DNA of 64,000 nt from Mycolicibacterium arabiense (GTDB taxonomy: Bacteria; Actinomycetota; Actinomycetes; Mycobacteriales; Mycobacteriaceae): the NCBI RefSeq assembly GCF_010731815.2, contig NZ_AP022593.1, positions 682,001 to 746,000 of the forward strand. Direction: 5' to 3'. Below, in pieces: positions 18,489-26,410 of the stretch (position 1 is its first letter; every line of letters begins with the position of its first letter). Below the pieces are notes generated by a model. It ran no database searches, was not told where the DNA came from, and saw only the letters and a program-made list of their open reading frames with translations. Made by a program: the position numbers and the translations under genes.

Positions 18489-19019
18489 ATGAGCATTACC
18501 GCGTCAGGACGGTCATTGTTCAAGGCATCCGCCATCGGCGGTGCGCTGGGCGCCACCGAACAGATACGCCAGATTCACCCTGATGCGAACGTTCGTTTCG
18601 AACGGTTGGACCTAACGGATCTGTCCTCCGTCGATGCGTTCGCCGACAGGGTCAGGTCTTTCCGTCAGAGCATGGACACGCTCATCAACAACGCGGCCCA
18701 TGGTTCCCCCGCAACGGACTGTGACGGTCGACGGATTCGAACGACAGCTCGCTACGAATCACCTCGGTCATCTTGCACTCATCGCTCATCTGCTGCCGTT
18801 GCTGCGTCAAGGGGATGCACCTCGCGTCGTGAACATGGCGAGCCTTGCCGCGAATGGGGGCGCCATCGATTTCGATGACCTCCAGGCGGAGCGGCGATAC
18901 GACGCCACGGGTGTCTATGCGCAATCCAAACTGGCGCAGATGATGTTTGCCCTGTCCCGAATCTTCACCAACGACGACGTGCCCCGCATGTATCTGGTCC
19001 AAGATCACCCTTGCGCTTG
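18489..19019 (+). pseudogene. Decayed short-chain dehydrogenase gene
   Basis: An SDR reading frame broken at several points. From 18489 the frame gives [30 protein letters not shown] and LINNAAHG, without the Rossmann glycine motif that should precede them. After about 18705 the SDR continues in another frame ([47 protein letters not shown]) and then loses similarity before a stop at 19017. N-terminal truncation, a frameshift and C-terminal loss together mark a pseudogene. It lies against the boundary of the tRNA-Pro element. Confidence 0.75.
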
Positions 19020-19246
19020 AGCGGTCCTTTGCCGCCGGCGCCCGGGTGGCCTGTGTGCGGCTGAGCCCCGCACGGGCAACCCCCAGTAGTCGGCACTGCC
19101 GCGTTGCAGCCCCGGCTACGCCGAACTATGGAAGCAACACGGGGTTGTGCACCCCAGGCGAGGACATGGCGCGGGCTGCCATCGACGGGCTGGCAGCCAG
19201 GCTCGGCCTCGAGGTCGTCGTCGTACCCTGGTTGTCATACAGATGG

Positions 19247-19277
19247 AAAAAGGCACCTCCGGATCTCCGAAAGTGCC
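19247..19277 (-). terminator. Stranded tRNA-Pro terminator at the distal end of the element
   Basis: On the minus strand a stem of about 11 bp with a 4-base loop is followed by TTTTT. It is the diverged partner of the hairpin downstream of the intact tRNA-Pro at 31511-31544. It is probably the original chromosomal terminator, separated from the tRNA 5' part when the element inserted. Confidence 0.7.
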
Positions 19278-19287
19278 CCTGACCTGC

Positions 19288-19330
19288 GTCGGGCTGACAG
19301 GATTTGAACCTGCGACCACTTGACCCCCAG
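19288..19330 (-). repeat. Distal attachment-site repeat (tRNA-Pro 3' part)
   Basis: These 43 bp are identical to 31555-31597 within the intact tRNA-Pro gene, from the anticodon loop to the 3' end. Extending outward, 19269-19330 matches 31536-31597 over 62 bp with one difference at 19287. The offset is 12267 bp. No 5' tRNA part is present here, so it is the displaced copy left by integration. Confidence 0.92.
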
Positions 19331-19447
19331 GCATCGACCGCGTGTTTGCCAACGTTCGCCGATGTACTCATCACCGTTCTGTGTCAACGGTTTTCGACCT
19401 GAAGACACTCCAGCGGATAAGTGCAGACGATCGTGGATTCTCGCCCT

Positions 19448-19470
19448 GGTTTGGGTAGCGGTTTGGGTAC
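19448..19470. repeat. Left arm-type site, tandem GGTTTGGGTA box
   Basis: Two adjacent 12-bp copies, GGTTTGGGTAGC and GGTTTGGGTACC, lie 118 bp inside the left end of the element. A matching pair in the same orientation lies just inside the right end (31482-31505). Position and pairing fit integrase arm-binding or excisionase sites. Confidence 0.6.
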
Positions 19471-19567
19471 CGAGACGCACGGCGCTATGAACGCTTCGCG
19501 CTAGTAGTGATCAACTGCATCCACGCCTCGTCTGTCGGCCGCTCAGAAAGGGGGAAGCCATGCTGGT

Positions 19568-20500
19568 TCACCAATCGCGGTACGGGACCTGCGACCTGTA
19601 CACGTCAATACCGACGCTTGACGCGACCTCCGCCCGCTTGAAGCTGGTGTTGTCAAAGTAGGTCCGGAGCGACTGACAACGTAGATCACTGTGCGCTCCT
19701 GGCCCTACGATGACAGAGTCGATCGCGTCGGGCTTGATAGGTAGCTTGAGGCGCGGCACCAGGCCGTACCGGTGCGGGGTGAAATGGTTTGGAGTTCCTT
19801 GGACGGCGAGGCGAACTTCATTCTCTTCTCGGAACGTGATGTCCTTAAGGTATGCAATCATGAGCATCATTTCTCGGCCTATAACTGAATTTCGCTCGTC
19901 TGTGTCGTTGCAGTCTCCCCCGATGAGATCTAATCGCCGTTGCATCGCGAATTCGACAACCGGTTGCAAGTATTCCTCGTTCGTCACATGCCCGTCGTAG
20001 TACTTGACATTCCGAAGCGTAGCTTTAAGCGCAGGCGCGTCCGATAGACCGCGGAGCAACGCCTCGGTCGAGAACCGTATACACACGCCATTCTTCGCGT
20101 AGGCACGCCATTGGCTTAGTTGATCCAGCTCCTTGGACATGCTGAAGATGAAGCAGGTTGTGTCAAGTACGGCGGCTTCACAGGCTCCCTGCAATTCCCC
20201 GTAGAGGTCGCGCTCCTCCGCGAGCGGTCGCAAGACCGCCTCGTCTTCCGGTTCGAGCGTTCGCTTCTCCTCCCTAAGCATTTCAAAGTAGGCCAAAAGC
20301 TCGTCCTGGCGAGCATCCTGTAGCTCCCCAAAACGTTGCTGCAAAGCACGGGGGCCGAGTTCCGTTTCGGAGATGTCGTTGAGAAACCGTGAATTTGTAG
20401 CCCACACCTCCCCGTACTCGAAGACGCTTTGCAGTGCGCGGTAGTCGGTATAGTGATAAAGGTAGGGCGGCAAGTCGTCATCATGCTCGATGTGAACCAC
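19568..20500 (-). CDS. DUF2971 family protein
   Basis: A 310-residue protein with the DUF2971 pattern: LYHYTDYRALQSVFEYGEVWATN followed by FLNDISETELG, a middle CFIFSMSKELDQLSQWRAYAKNG and VCIRFS, then YDGHVTNEEYL and ITFREENEVRL toward the end. Family members are common in genomic islands and are suspected of a defence or enzymatic role, but no reaction is established. It faces a nuclease-like gene at 21146 across about 645 bp of weak coding potential. The start at 20500 is the first ATG. Confidence 0.75.
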   Translation of the reverse strand: MVHIEHDDDLPPYLYHYTDYRALQSVFEYGEVWATNSRFLNDISETELGPRALQQRFGELQDARQDELLAYFEMLREEKRTLEPEDEAVLRPLAEERDLYGELQGACEAAVLDTTCFIFSMSKELDQLSQWRAYAKNGVCIRFSTEALLRGLSDAPALKATLRNVKYYDGHVTNEEYLQPVVEFAMQRRLDLIGGDCNDTDERNSVIGREMMLMIAYLKDITFREENEVRLAVQGTPNHFTPHRYGLVPRLKLPIKPDAIDSVIVGPGAHSDLRCQSLRTYFDNTSFKRAEVASSVGIDVYRSQVPYRDW

Positions 20501-21145
20501 GTGCGCAGCCTAGCGGGCACCGCTGAAAAGATGTCGAGGTCGAGGACGTCGTTGGCGCCTCGGACTCAGCAAGTCGTTACGACGTCTGCGCCCAACTATC
20601 GGCACCTCGTGATTGAGGGTTCGACACGGACACGTCTGGGAAGATCGCTCGATTGACGATCTCGCGCTCAGAGGCCGGGCTGCGGGAGAACAGATTCGAG
20701 GCAGGACCCACAGCTTTGACCTCAGCCTGAGGTTGCAACGTCCAACCGCGCACAGCACTTTCCACCGCGGCCCAAAGACTTGACGGGCGGCCGGCCGTCT
20801 CACGGCGCTCACGCTGAAACGCTCGGTGAATGTTGAGGTCCGGCGTTTCCTGGGAAAATATCTGGATACTTTGATGTCCCGTCTTGGTGCGCCGCCAACT
20901 TTCCACCCCTCCCCCCGGCCTGGGGTTGCCGCTTCACCCGAACGGCGCGGCTCGAAGAGGAATCGGTCGACTACGGATCGGAATTCGAGGTCTCTTGCTG
21001 CAAGCTCCACGCGAATTGCCGCGTGGTCGGGGCAGCGTTGCGTGCCTTCGCGCGTGCGGTTCCGTCGCCCAGGCATTTGATCGCAGACCAGAACGTCAGA
21101 ACCCAGCACCCCCATCCCCGAATGTGATATGCGACGGTTACAGGT
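20501..21145. other. Weakly coding region between DUF2971 and nuclease-like genes
   Basis: About 645 bp. On the minus strand a 109-codon frame (20577-20906) begins GTG AAA-like after a GGGGAGG run, and a 60-codon frame (20971-21153) lies upstream in another phase; neither has a known domain. They may be parts of one decayed gene or chance frames. The region must also hold promoters for the two divergent genes. Confidence 0.35.
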
Positions 21146-21979
21146 ATGAACACGCCTCCGGACAGTGTCGACTATGAACATTTTGTAGAGAGCTTGGTCA
21201 GGCAACTGGCCGAGCGGACACCCGTGAGGACGGAGCGGATTCGGTGGGACCAACACATCGAAGGACGCGCAACAACCAACCAAATCGATGTTCTATGGGA
21301 CTTCACTGACCAGGATGGTCAGCCTCATAGGGTGGTGTTTGAGGCGCGATCGTATAAGTCCGACATAAAGCAGGGCCAATTGCATGCTTTCAGATCGGTC
21401 GTTGACGACATTCAGGATCCGTCCCGCCCGGTCACTGGCGTGATGGTTACAACGGCTCGGTATCAGGCCGGCGCGAAGAAAGTGGCGTCATCCTACGGAG
21501 TAGTAGTACTGGAACTTCACTCGCCGAGCGATGGGGAGCTAGCCGGTCAGCTCCAGAAAATAGTTGTGAATGCCAGCCCGGTGCTAGCGGTAGTCAAGGA
21601 CGTCAAATTCGAACCCGTGAAGCTGCTCGACGACAACTTCGCCGACGGGCTCTCCATGCTCGGGGCGTTCGAAGTCTCGGTAAACGGTCGAGTAGAGCCG
21701 TTGTCGAATGTGCTGTGCGAGGGAGAGCTTGGTACCAACGAATTGAAACCCGTCCACAGTGTCAGACGAGAGTTCGACCCACCCGCTGTCCTGCTGATGA
21801 ATGGAAACGAAGTAGCACTGCTCAAGGCGCTAGGTGCTGACGTCGGTGATTTCCTCGCACCTAGTGTGTCGGCGACGGTTGCTGGTCCTGAGGCCGTCGC
21901 GTGGCTGCTTATCAACTCATTGACGGATGCAAGGGCTTGGATTGCCAGCGATGGCGGGTTCTGGACGATCGGCGCGTGA
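21146..21979 (+). CDS. Mrr-like restriction endonuclease-fold protein
   Basis: A 277-residue protein whose first 125 residues resemble Mrr-type PD-(D/E)XK nucleases: YEHFVESLVRQLAE, then NQIDVLWDF carrying the Asp, VVFEARSYKSDIKQGQL in place of the usual E-x-K segment, and FRSVVDDI. The expected Lys is Arg (E-A-R) with a Lys three residues on, so activity is uncertain. The C-terminal half (about 150-277) has no recognised domain and may be the target-sensing part. A DUF2971 gene is divergent to it. A DNA-directed defence role is inference. Confidence 0.65.
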   Translation: MNTPPDSVDYEHFVESLVRQLAERTPVRTERIRWDQHIEGRATTNQIDVLWDFTDQDGQPHRVVFEARSYKSDIKQGQLHAFRSVVDDIQDPSRPVTGVMVTTARYQAGAKKVASSYGVVVLELHSPSDGELAGQLQKIVVNASPVLAVVKDVKFEPVKLLDDNFADGLSMLGAFEVSVNGRVEPLSNVLCEGELGTNELKPVHSVRREFDPPAVLLMNGNEVALLKALGADVGDFLAPSVSATVAGPEAVAWLLINSLTDARAWIASDGGFWTIGA

Positions 21980-22125
21980 TTGAGGAGCTGCCTACCCGAA
22001 CGACATGACTACGAGCGCGGGCGATTTTACGTGCGCTCGCGTCACACAAACGATTGGGGAGTGGAATCGCTTCTGCCTGGCAGGCTGTCTTCGTATGCTG
22101 GACTACTGCGCGGAGGGAGTCGCAG

Positions 22126-22365
22126 ATGATCATGAAGGAAGTCTTCAAGGAATGCCCGCTCTGTCACCGAAGGGTCAGGGCGCACCCCTTGACCGGGCGT
22201 TTCGTTGCCCACAGCCCGAAAAGGGGTAAGCCCAAGGACTGCCTGGGCATTCTCAACACGGAGCGCGGAGCCATCATTGCGGCAGGCGACGCCGAGCGTC
22301 CTATTGGACGCGACCGAGATCACCGCACCGTTTCCGGCGGGCTGCCCACCCTTGGCAGGAAGTAG
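22126..22365 (+). CDS. Small hypothetical protein with CxxC
   Basis: A 79-residue protein not recognised as a known family. The ATG at 22126 has GGAGGGAG 6 bp upstream, stronger than any other start in the frame. CPLCHRRVRAHPLTGRFVAH and a later Cys suggest a small zinc-binding fold. It is the last clear gene before the first TGTCTC box. Confidence 0.55.
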   Translation: MIMKEVFKECPLCHRRVRAHPLTGRFVAHSPKRGKPKDCLGILNTERGAIIAAGDAERPIGRDRDHRTVSGGLPTLGRK

Positions 22366-22449
22366 CAAGCAGCCGCTTTCATCGGCCCCGTGCGGAGGCC
22401 CGACTCGACCCAATCTCAATGGCGTATATCGCGCGCGGTCAACACCCCG

Positions 22450-22464
22450 GTGTCTCAAAAACGA
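22450..22464 (+). repeat. TGTCTC box 1
   Basis: GTGTCTCAAAAACGA matches the box at 23765-23779 in 14 of 15 bases and resembles two more boxes just before the serine recombinase gene. Boxes 1 and 2 flank the three-gene group at 22642-23664. Confidence 0.5.
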
Positions 22465-22641
22465 TTTTCGCTGTCGAATGGCCACAGATATCCACCGACA
22501 TACGATGCCGAGGGTTTTGGAGGCAACCGGGGAACGGGGTGTCGTGAACGGAGAAAGATCGGCGCGGTGGTTCCGCCGGAGTGAGGGGACACATTTGAGG
22601 GACGAAGTTCGTGTTGATCGGCCGGGAGGGCGGGGCTAGCC

Positions 22642-22923
22642 ATGCCACACGACTACTTCGACGCCGTTCCCAACTACGCCGACACTCTTCCCGATTACAG
22701 AAGGCTGGGCCGCGAAATCGGACAGAGCATCGCCGCCACCCGGCCGCTGGTGCACAACGGGCGGGTGTTCTGGAAGCTCACCGACGCCGACAGTGGAGCA
22801 CTGGCCTGGCTCGCATTCACCCGGCCGGATGTGCGGTCGGTGCTGGTCCGGCGCAAGGTGTGGACATTGATCCCTCACCTGCAGGTATTCATGGCGAACT
22901 TGGTTCGTGAGCGTCGACCATGA
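22642..22923 (+). CDS. Hypothetical protein, first gene of a coupled triad
   Basis: A 93-residue protein of unknown family (MPHDYFDAVPNYADTLPDYR..., then HNGRVFWKLTDADSGALAWL). GGGAGGGCGGGG lies shortly before the ATG. Its TGA overlaps the start of the next frame by 4 bp (ATGA), so it is coupled to the small gene and the nuclease-like gene behind it. The coupling suggests a joint function, but none can be named. Confidence 0.6.
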   Translation: MPHDYFDAVPNYADTLPDYRRLGREIGQSIAATRPLVHNGRVFWKLTDADSGALAWLAFTRPDVRSVLVRRKVWTLIPHLQVFMANLVRERRP

Positions 22924-23131
22924 GTCTCACCGAGCAGAGCCGGTGGGTACATACAAACATCGACGTTTGTGAGGCGCGCGAACTGGCGCTGCTGGTGCCG
23001 CAGCCGACTGCCGGGGACATGAAGCGGATCACCCACCCGAAGCGGTGCTGACCCTCGACGACATCGACCGGCACAAAGTGACGACGGTACTGGGCAAGGG
23101 GACTGCACACGCGATGAAGGCTCTGCGATGA
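22920..23131 (+). pseudogene. Frameshifted small gene, middle of the triad
   Basis: The frame starting at 22920 runs MSLTEQSRWVHTNIDV... and stops at 23049 after 43 codons. From about 23039 a second frame continues as EAVLTLDDIDRHKVTTVLGK and ends at 23131, overlapping the next ATG by 4 bp (ATGA). Adding one base near 23036 would join both parts into a protein of about 70 residues with ATGA coupling at both ends. It is therefore a single-base deletion, a sequencing error or, less likely, programmed frameshifting. Confidence 0.6.
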
Positions 23132-23664
23132 CTCACCGGAACGAACAGGGATTTTGGGAGTGGGCGTACGGCGACCTGCTGTCTAACACAAACCGCGGCG
23201 TGCTGGCTGAGTACATCGTGGCCACAGCGCTCGGCATTCACGACACGAAGCGCGTCGAATGGAACCAGTACGACCTCGAGTTCGGCGATGTCAAGGTAGA
23301 AGTGAAATCAGCTGCATACGTGCAAGCATGGGAGCAAAGTCGGCTATCAACGATCAAGTTCGGCATTCGCCCCGCAAGGGGCTGGGATTCCCGCACCAAC
23401 ATCTCAGCGACCACTGCACGGCGAAGCGCGGACGTGTACGTCTTCTGCCTGCTCGAGGGTGAGGAACGCGATCGCATCGACCCGCTCGACGTCGAACAAT
23501 GGACGTTTTATGTGCTGTCCAGGCATGAACTCGACCGACAGGTTCCGGAGCAGAAGACGATTGGGCTCGCGCCGCTGATAGCAAAATTCGGTCCGCGAAA
23601 GTGTGTCTACGGTGAGCTCAAGGCCGCCATTCATGAGGCAGCAGCGGAGAATCGCGGCGCCTAA
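23128..23664 (+). CDS. PD-(D/E)XK nuclease-like protein
   Basis: A 178-residue protein. RGVLAEYIVATALGI followed by WNQYDLEFGDVKVEVKSAAYVQ gives the spacing of a PD-(D/E)XK core: a Glu on the first helix, an Asp, then E-V-K. The region RSADVYVFCLLEGEERD and WTFYVLSRHELDRQV follows a beta-alpha pattern seen in restriction-like folds. The start overlaps the stop of the frameshifted gene (ATGA). It could be a restriction enzyme without methylase, a phage-type resolvase or a defence effector. The fold call is good and the role open. Confidence 0.65.
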   Translation: MTHRNEQGFWEWAYGDLLSNTNRGVLAEYIVATALGIHDTKRVEWNQYDLEFGDVKVEVKSAAYVQAWEQSRLSTIKFGIRPARGWDSRTNISATTARRSADVYVFCLLEGEERDRIDPLDVEQWTFYVLSRHELDRQVPEQKTIGLAPLIAKFGPRKCVYGELKAAIHEAAAENRGA

Positions 23665-23764
23665 AGCGTCGTCCGCCGTCGCATCGACGCCCATAGCGAC
23701 GCGGTGCCGCCGGCGCAGGCCGCGGCGTGACTCGGCCGGAAGGCGACGAAATTCCGCGATCTCC

Positions 23765-23779
23765 GTGTCTCGAAAACGA
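23765..23779 (+). repeat. TGTCTC box 2
   Basis: GTGTCTCGAAAACGA, 14 of 15 bases like box 1 at 22450. A mirrored CGAGAC follows within 25 bp, giving a weak inverted repeat. It closes the nuclease triad on the right. Confidence 0.5.
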
Positions 23780-23847
23780 AGAATTGGTGAGAGCGAGACG
23801 GCGTGGCGGACAGTGTCACCGCCACCTGCGCTAACACCACTGCCCGG

Positions 23848-23913
23848 CTGTCTCGAAAACCTGTCTCATAAGCGTTTTCTCGGAACTAGGCGGCACACGG
23901 GTTTTTGAGACAG
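23848..23913. repeat. Inverted TGTCTC boxes before the serine recombinase
   Basis: CTGTCTCGAAAAC at 23848-23860 and its inverse GTTTTTGAGACAG at 23901-23913 match in 12 of 13 bases, and a further CTGTCTCATAAG starts at 23861. The group lies 10 bp ahead of the recombinase start, where res sites of resolvase genes are found. It may be the recombinase binding site or a transposon end. Confidence 0.55.
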
Positions 23914-23922
23914 GGGCGTGCA

Positions 23923-24489
23923 GTGGCAAACATCGGATACGCGAGGGTTTCGACCGCCGACCAGAACATGGCGCTGCAGCTCGACGCTCTGCGGCACGCC
24001 GGAGTGGAGAAGATATTCCGGGATCAGGGCGTCAGTGGATCGCTCGCGGAGCGACCGGGTCTCGACCGTTGCTTGGAACACCTCCGCGAAGGCGACGTCC
24101 TCGTCGTGTGGAAGCTGGACCGGCTGGGACGCAGCACCCGGCACGTGCTGTCCGTAATCGACGAGCTGACTTCACGCGGCGTCGGGTTCCGCAGTATCAC
24201 CGATGGCCTGCAGACCGAGGGCGCAATGGGCAAGGCGATGCTGACCATTATGGCCGCCTTCGCCGAGCTGGAGCGCGACACGATGATCGAGCGAACCCGC
24301 GCCGGTCTCGCTGCAGCCGCGGCTGACGGGCGCAAGGGCGGTCGCCCCCAAAAGGAAGACCACTCCGCCGTGACAAAAGCGCGCAGCATGCGCGAGAAAG
24401 GCATCAACGCCTCGGACATCGCGAAGATGCTCGGAGTCTCCCGCGCCACCGTGTACCGATACCTCGCCGATCTCAGTCTGCCGAGATAA
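23923..24489 (+). CDS. Serine recombinase (resolvase/invertase)
   Basis: A protein of 188 residues. NIGYARVSTADQN holds the catalytic Ser, then FRDQGVSGSLAERPGLDRCL, DVLVVWKLDRLGRSTRHVL and AAFAELERDTMIERTRAGLAA, the resolvase/invertase core. The C-terminal Hin-type helix-turn-helix is NASDIAKMLGVSRATVYRYL. GTG at 23923 has AGGGG 7 bp upstream. The TGTCTC boxes directly before it are probable binding sites. It may be a remnant of a Tn3-like transposon (no transposase is seen) or act on the neighbouring nuclease cassette. Confidence 0.9.
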   Translation: MANIGYARVSTADQNMALQLDALRHAGVEKIFRDQGVSGSLAERPGLDRCLEHLREGDVLVVWKLDRLGRSTRHVLSVIDELTSRGVGFRSITDGLQTEGAMGKAMLTIMAAFAELERDTMIERTRAGLAAAAADGRKGGRPQKEDHSAVTKARSMREKGINASDIAKMLGVSRATVYRYLADLSLPR

Positions 24490-25839
24490 TCAGACATCCT
24501 GCCGGAGCCAAAGACGCAGGGCTTCCTCGATGACGTCGTCAGGCTTGCTGCCATCGACGGCTGCGGCACGTTGAACAGCGTCGATCAAGGTCAGTGACAC
24601 CTGCCCGGGAAATTGGTTCCGCGAATCTTGGCGTGGTGGCGGTCGACGCAGAAGTTCGGCCCACGGCCAAAGCCGCACCACCTCTGTGTACATGGGCGAG
24701 GTCAGGTGCATCCGCTGTCCCTCCTCAAACCAAGACAGAATCTGGCAGTTCGCGGTTCCACGTTTCGCGATGCCGCCGTTGTGGATCATGTCGTTTCGAA
24801 TTTTGCCTAGATCCCCAAGTAGCGGGAATTGATAGTCACGGTGACTGCAGTCCCATACCTTCGCTAGCTCGAACCGGTAATGGTCGTTCCACTCCGCAAA
24901 GATGAAGCTGATCCACTGAGAACCTTGGATGCGTTGTACCTCGGTGGTCCGAGGAGGGGAGGCTTCACCTCGGATGGCCTGTAGAAGCCCCTGCACCCCT
25001 GGAGCTGCCGACTGATAGACCTCCTCGATGCTGATCGTCGTGTCACTTGGCTTACCAACCACGCTGACCGGCACGCTGCCCACTTCGACCCAACGGGCCT
25101 GTGGTGGTGGGTATTTCAGTTCTTCCAGTCGGGCGCTGAACTCCGCGTCTGCCAGTTCAACGATTCCCGATGAACCGAGGAGCGCTGAAAGCATCGACAC
25201 CTTGATCGACCGTCTCAGTTCTTCGACCAACTCGGTAACCGTCGCGGGTTCGGGATCAATCAGCAGAGAGTTAAGCGCATCGTCAGCCGAAGCCATCGCT
25301 TGTTCCAACCTCAACATTGCGCCACGGACATCAGAATCGGTGGTCACAAGTTGCACTGCTTCGGTAAGAGGCGCGATCGCCGCTTCGACCTCACTGCCTG
25401 TGCGTGGTGGCGTAGCGGCAAGGGCGTAAGTAAACGGCATTGTGAATGCGCTGAACGCGAAGCGTCGGTTGTATTGGGCGTTGCGGCTACCTATGCGGAG
25501 GTTGTACTCGATGTTGTCGACAACCTGCGGAATGGTCGTCGCTATCATTTCTCGCATGCTTCCCAGGACGTCGAGCCAACGAGCGGCGGCCTGAACACTG
25601 GTGGGATAGGTGTCAGCCTTGCGAAGCCGCCGCGCTTCTCGACAAGGCCAGGCCGCATCCTGGGTGTGCGCTCCAGTACACGTTGCGTCCCATTGGCCGC
25701 CGGTCGGCTGATGCTCGACCAAAATCTGCCGGTATCGCTCGGCGGTGGTGTTCCCGAACTCCATCGTCCTGGCGAAGCGGTCAATCCGTGACGTGATCGC
25801 CGAGTTGAACTCCACGACCTGAGCGTCCAGGTCGGTCAC
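24490..25839 (-). CDS. HEPN-motif protein with C-terminal ribbon-helix-helix
   Basis: A 449-residue protein with no close family recognised. Near residue 348, in DLGKIRNDMIHNGGIA, lies an R-N-x3-H motif of HEPN RNases, preceded by QWISFIFAEWNDHYRFELA as the first helix pair. The end, QVSLTLIDAVQRAAAVDGSK then DDVIEEALRLWL, reads as a ribbon-helix-helix domain. The N-terminal 200 residues are mostly helical with a C-x14-C pair. The GTG start overlaps the stop of the 153-residue partner by 4 bp (GTGA). A toxin or abortive-infection effector is a reasonable inference. Confidence 0.6.
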   Translation of the reverse strand: MTDLDAQVVEFNSAITSRIDRFARTMEFGNTTAERYRQILVEHQPTGGQWDATCTGAHTQDAAWPCREARRLRKADTYPTSVQAAARWLDVLGSMREMIATTIPQVVDNIEYNLRIGSRNAQYNRRFAFSAFTMPFTYALAATPPRTGSEVEAAIAPLTEAVQLVTTDSDVRGAMLRLEQAMASADDALNSLLIDPEPATVTELVEELRRSIKVSMLSALLGSSGIVELADAEFSARLEELKYPPPQARWVEVGSVPVSVVGKPSDTTISIEEVYQSAAPGVQGLLQAIRGEASPPRTTEVQRIQGSQWISFIFAEWNDHYRFELAKVWDCSHRDYQFPLLGDLGKIRNDMIHNGGIAKRGTANCQILSWFEEGQRMHLTSPMYTEVVRLWPWAELLRRPPPRQDSRNQFPGQVSLTLIDAVQRAAAVDGSKPDDVIEEALRLWLRQDV

Positions 25840-26297
25840 GCTTCGTCAACTTCGCCGGTTCTGCGCATGCGTCCTCGCTGCGCAATGTGTTGGAGGAAGT
25901 CGGCGGTCTCAACGAGTGCGTCGAACGGGAGTACAAGCGTCAACGTCTCCTCTTCGCCACCTCGGCGACGCACACTGATTGGCACGGAATATCCGTTGTG
26001 GTCGGCATGGCTCACGACACGACTACTCTGAGCATGCACCGTCAGCTTCTTGATTGGCGCTAGCACCACAAATTCATTCAACTCAGCGAGCATTGGGCCA
26101 ACCAAGAGTCGTCGGCTTCCGTCACCCTCGTTAAGAAGCACCCACTCCGTGGCGGAGTCAGACAGTTTATCCTTGTGGATCTCGCATATGACGACGTCTG
26201 TGGGGAAATCGAATGGCCCGCTCGGCTCCTTGAGGCGATGCATCGTCGTCGCTGGGAACTTGCAGCGTTCAACTTGGCATTCAGGCCCTTTAGGCAT
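25836..26297 (-). CDS. Small partner of HEPN protein, possible zinc binder
   Basis: A 153-residue protein of unknown family. The N-terminus has CQVERCKFPATTMH and VICEIHKDKL, a Cys/Cys/Cys/His set suggesting a zinc site; the remainder is beta-rich (NEFVVLAPIKKLTVHAQ, YSVPISVRRRG). GGAAGGAG lies about 10 bp before the ATG. It is translated first and coupled by GTGA to the HEPN-motif gene, which is the order of many antitoxin-toxin or sensor-effector pairs (inference). Confidence 0.6.
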   Translation of the reverse strand: MPKGPECQVERCKFPATTMHRLKEPSGPFDFPTDVVICEIHKDKLSDSATEWVLLNEGDGSRRLLVGPMLAELNEFVVLAPIKKLTVHAQSSRVVSHADHNGYSVPISVRRRGGEEETLTLVLPFDALVETADFLQHIAQRGRMRRTGEVDEA

Positions 26298-26410
26298 TGC
26301 GCCGTTCTCCTTCCAATGAGCCGGACCGCACGCGGGCGCGCGGTGGATTTACGAATCTTTGTGCATATAGCCCCAACTTCAGGAGTTGTTGTACTGAGCA
26401 GTGTCCACCA

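Noticed and set aside
20510..21283. Long minus-strand open frame of 257 codons
   Set aside because: It covers the start of the Mrr-like gene in the opposite strand, has no ribosome site and its composition fits a high-GC shadow frame.
22205..22639. 144-codon plus-strand frame before the nuclease triad
   Set aside because: It overlaps the 79-residue gene out of frame and passes through TGTCTC box 1; no ribosome site supports it.
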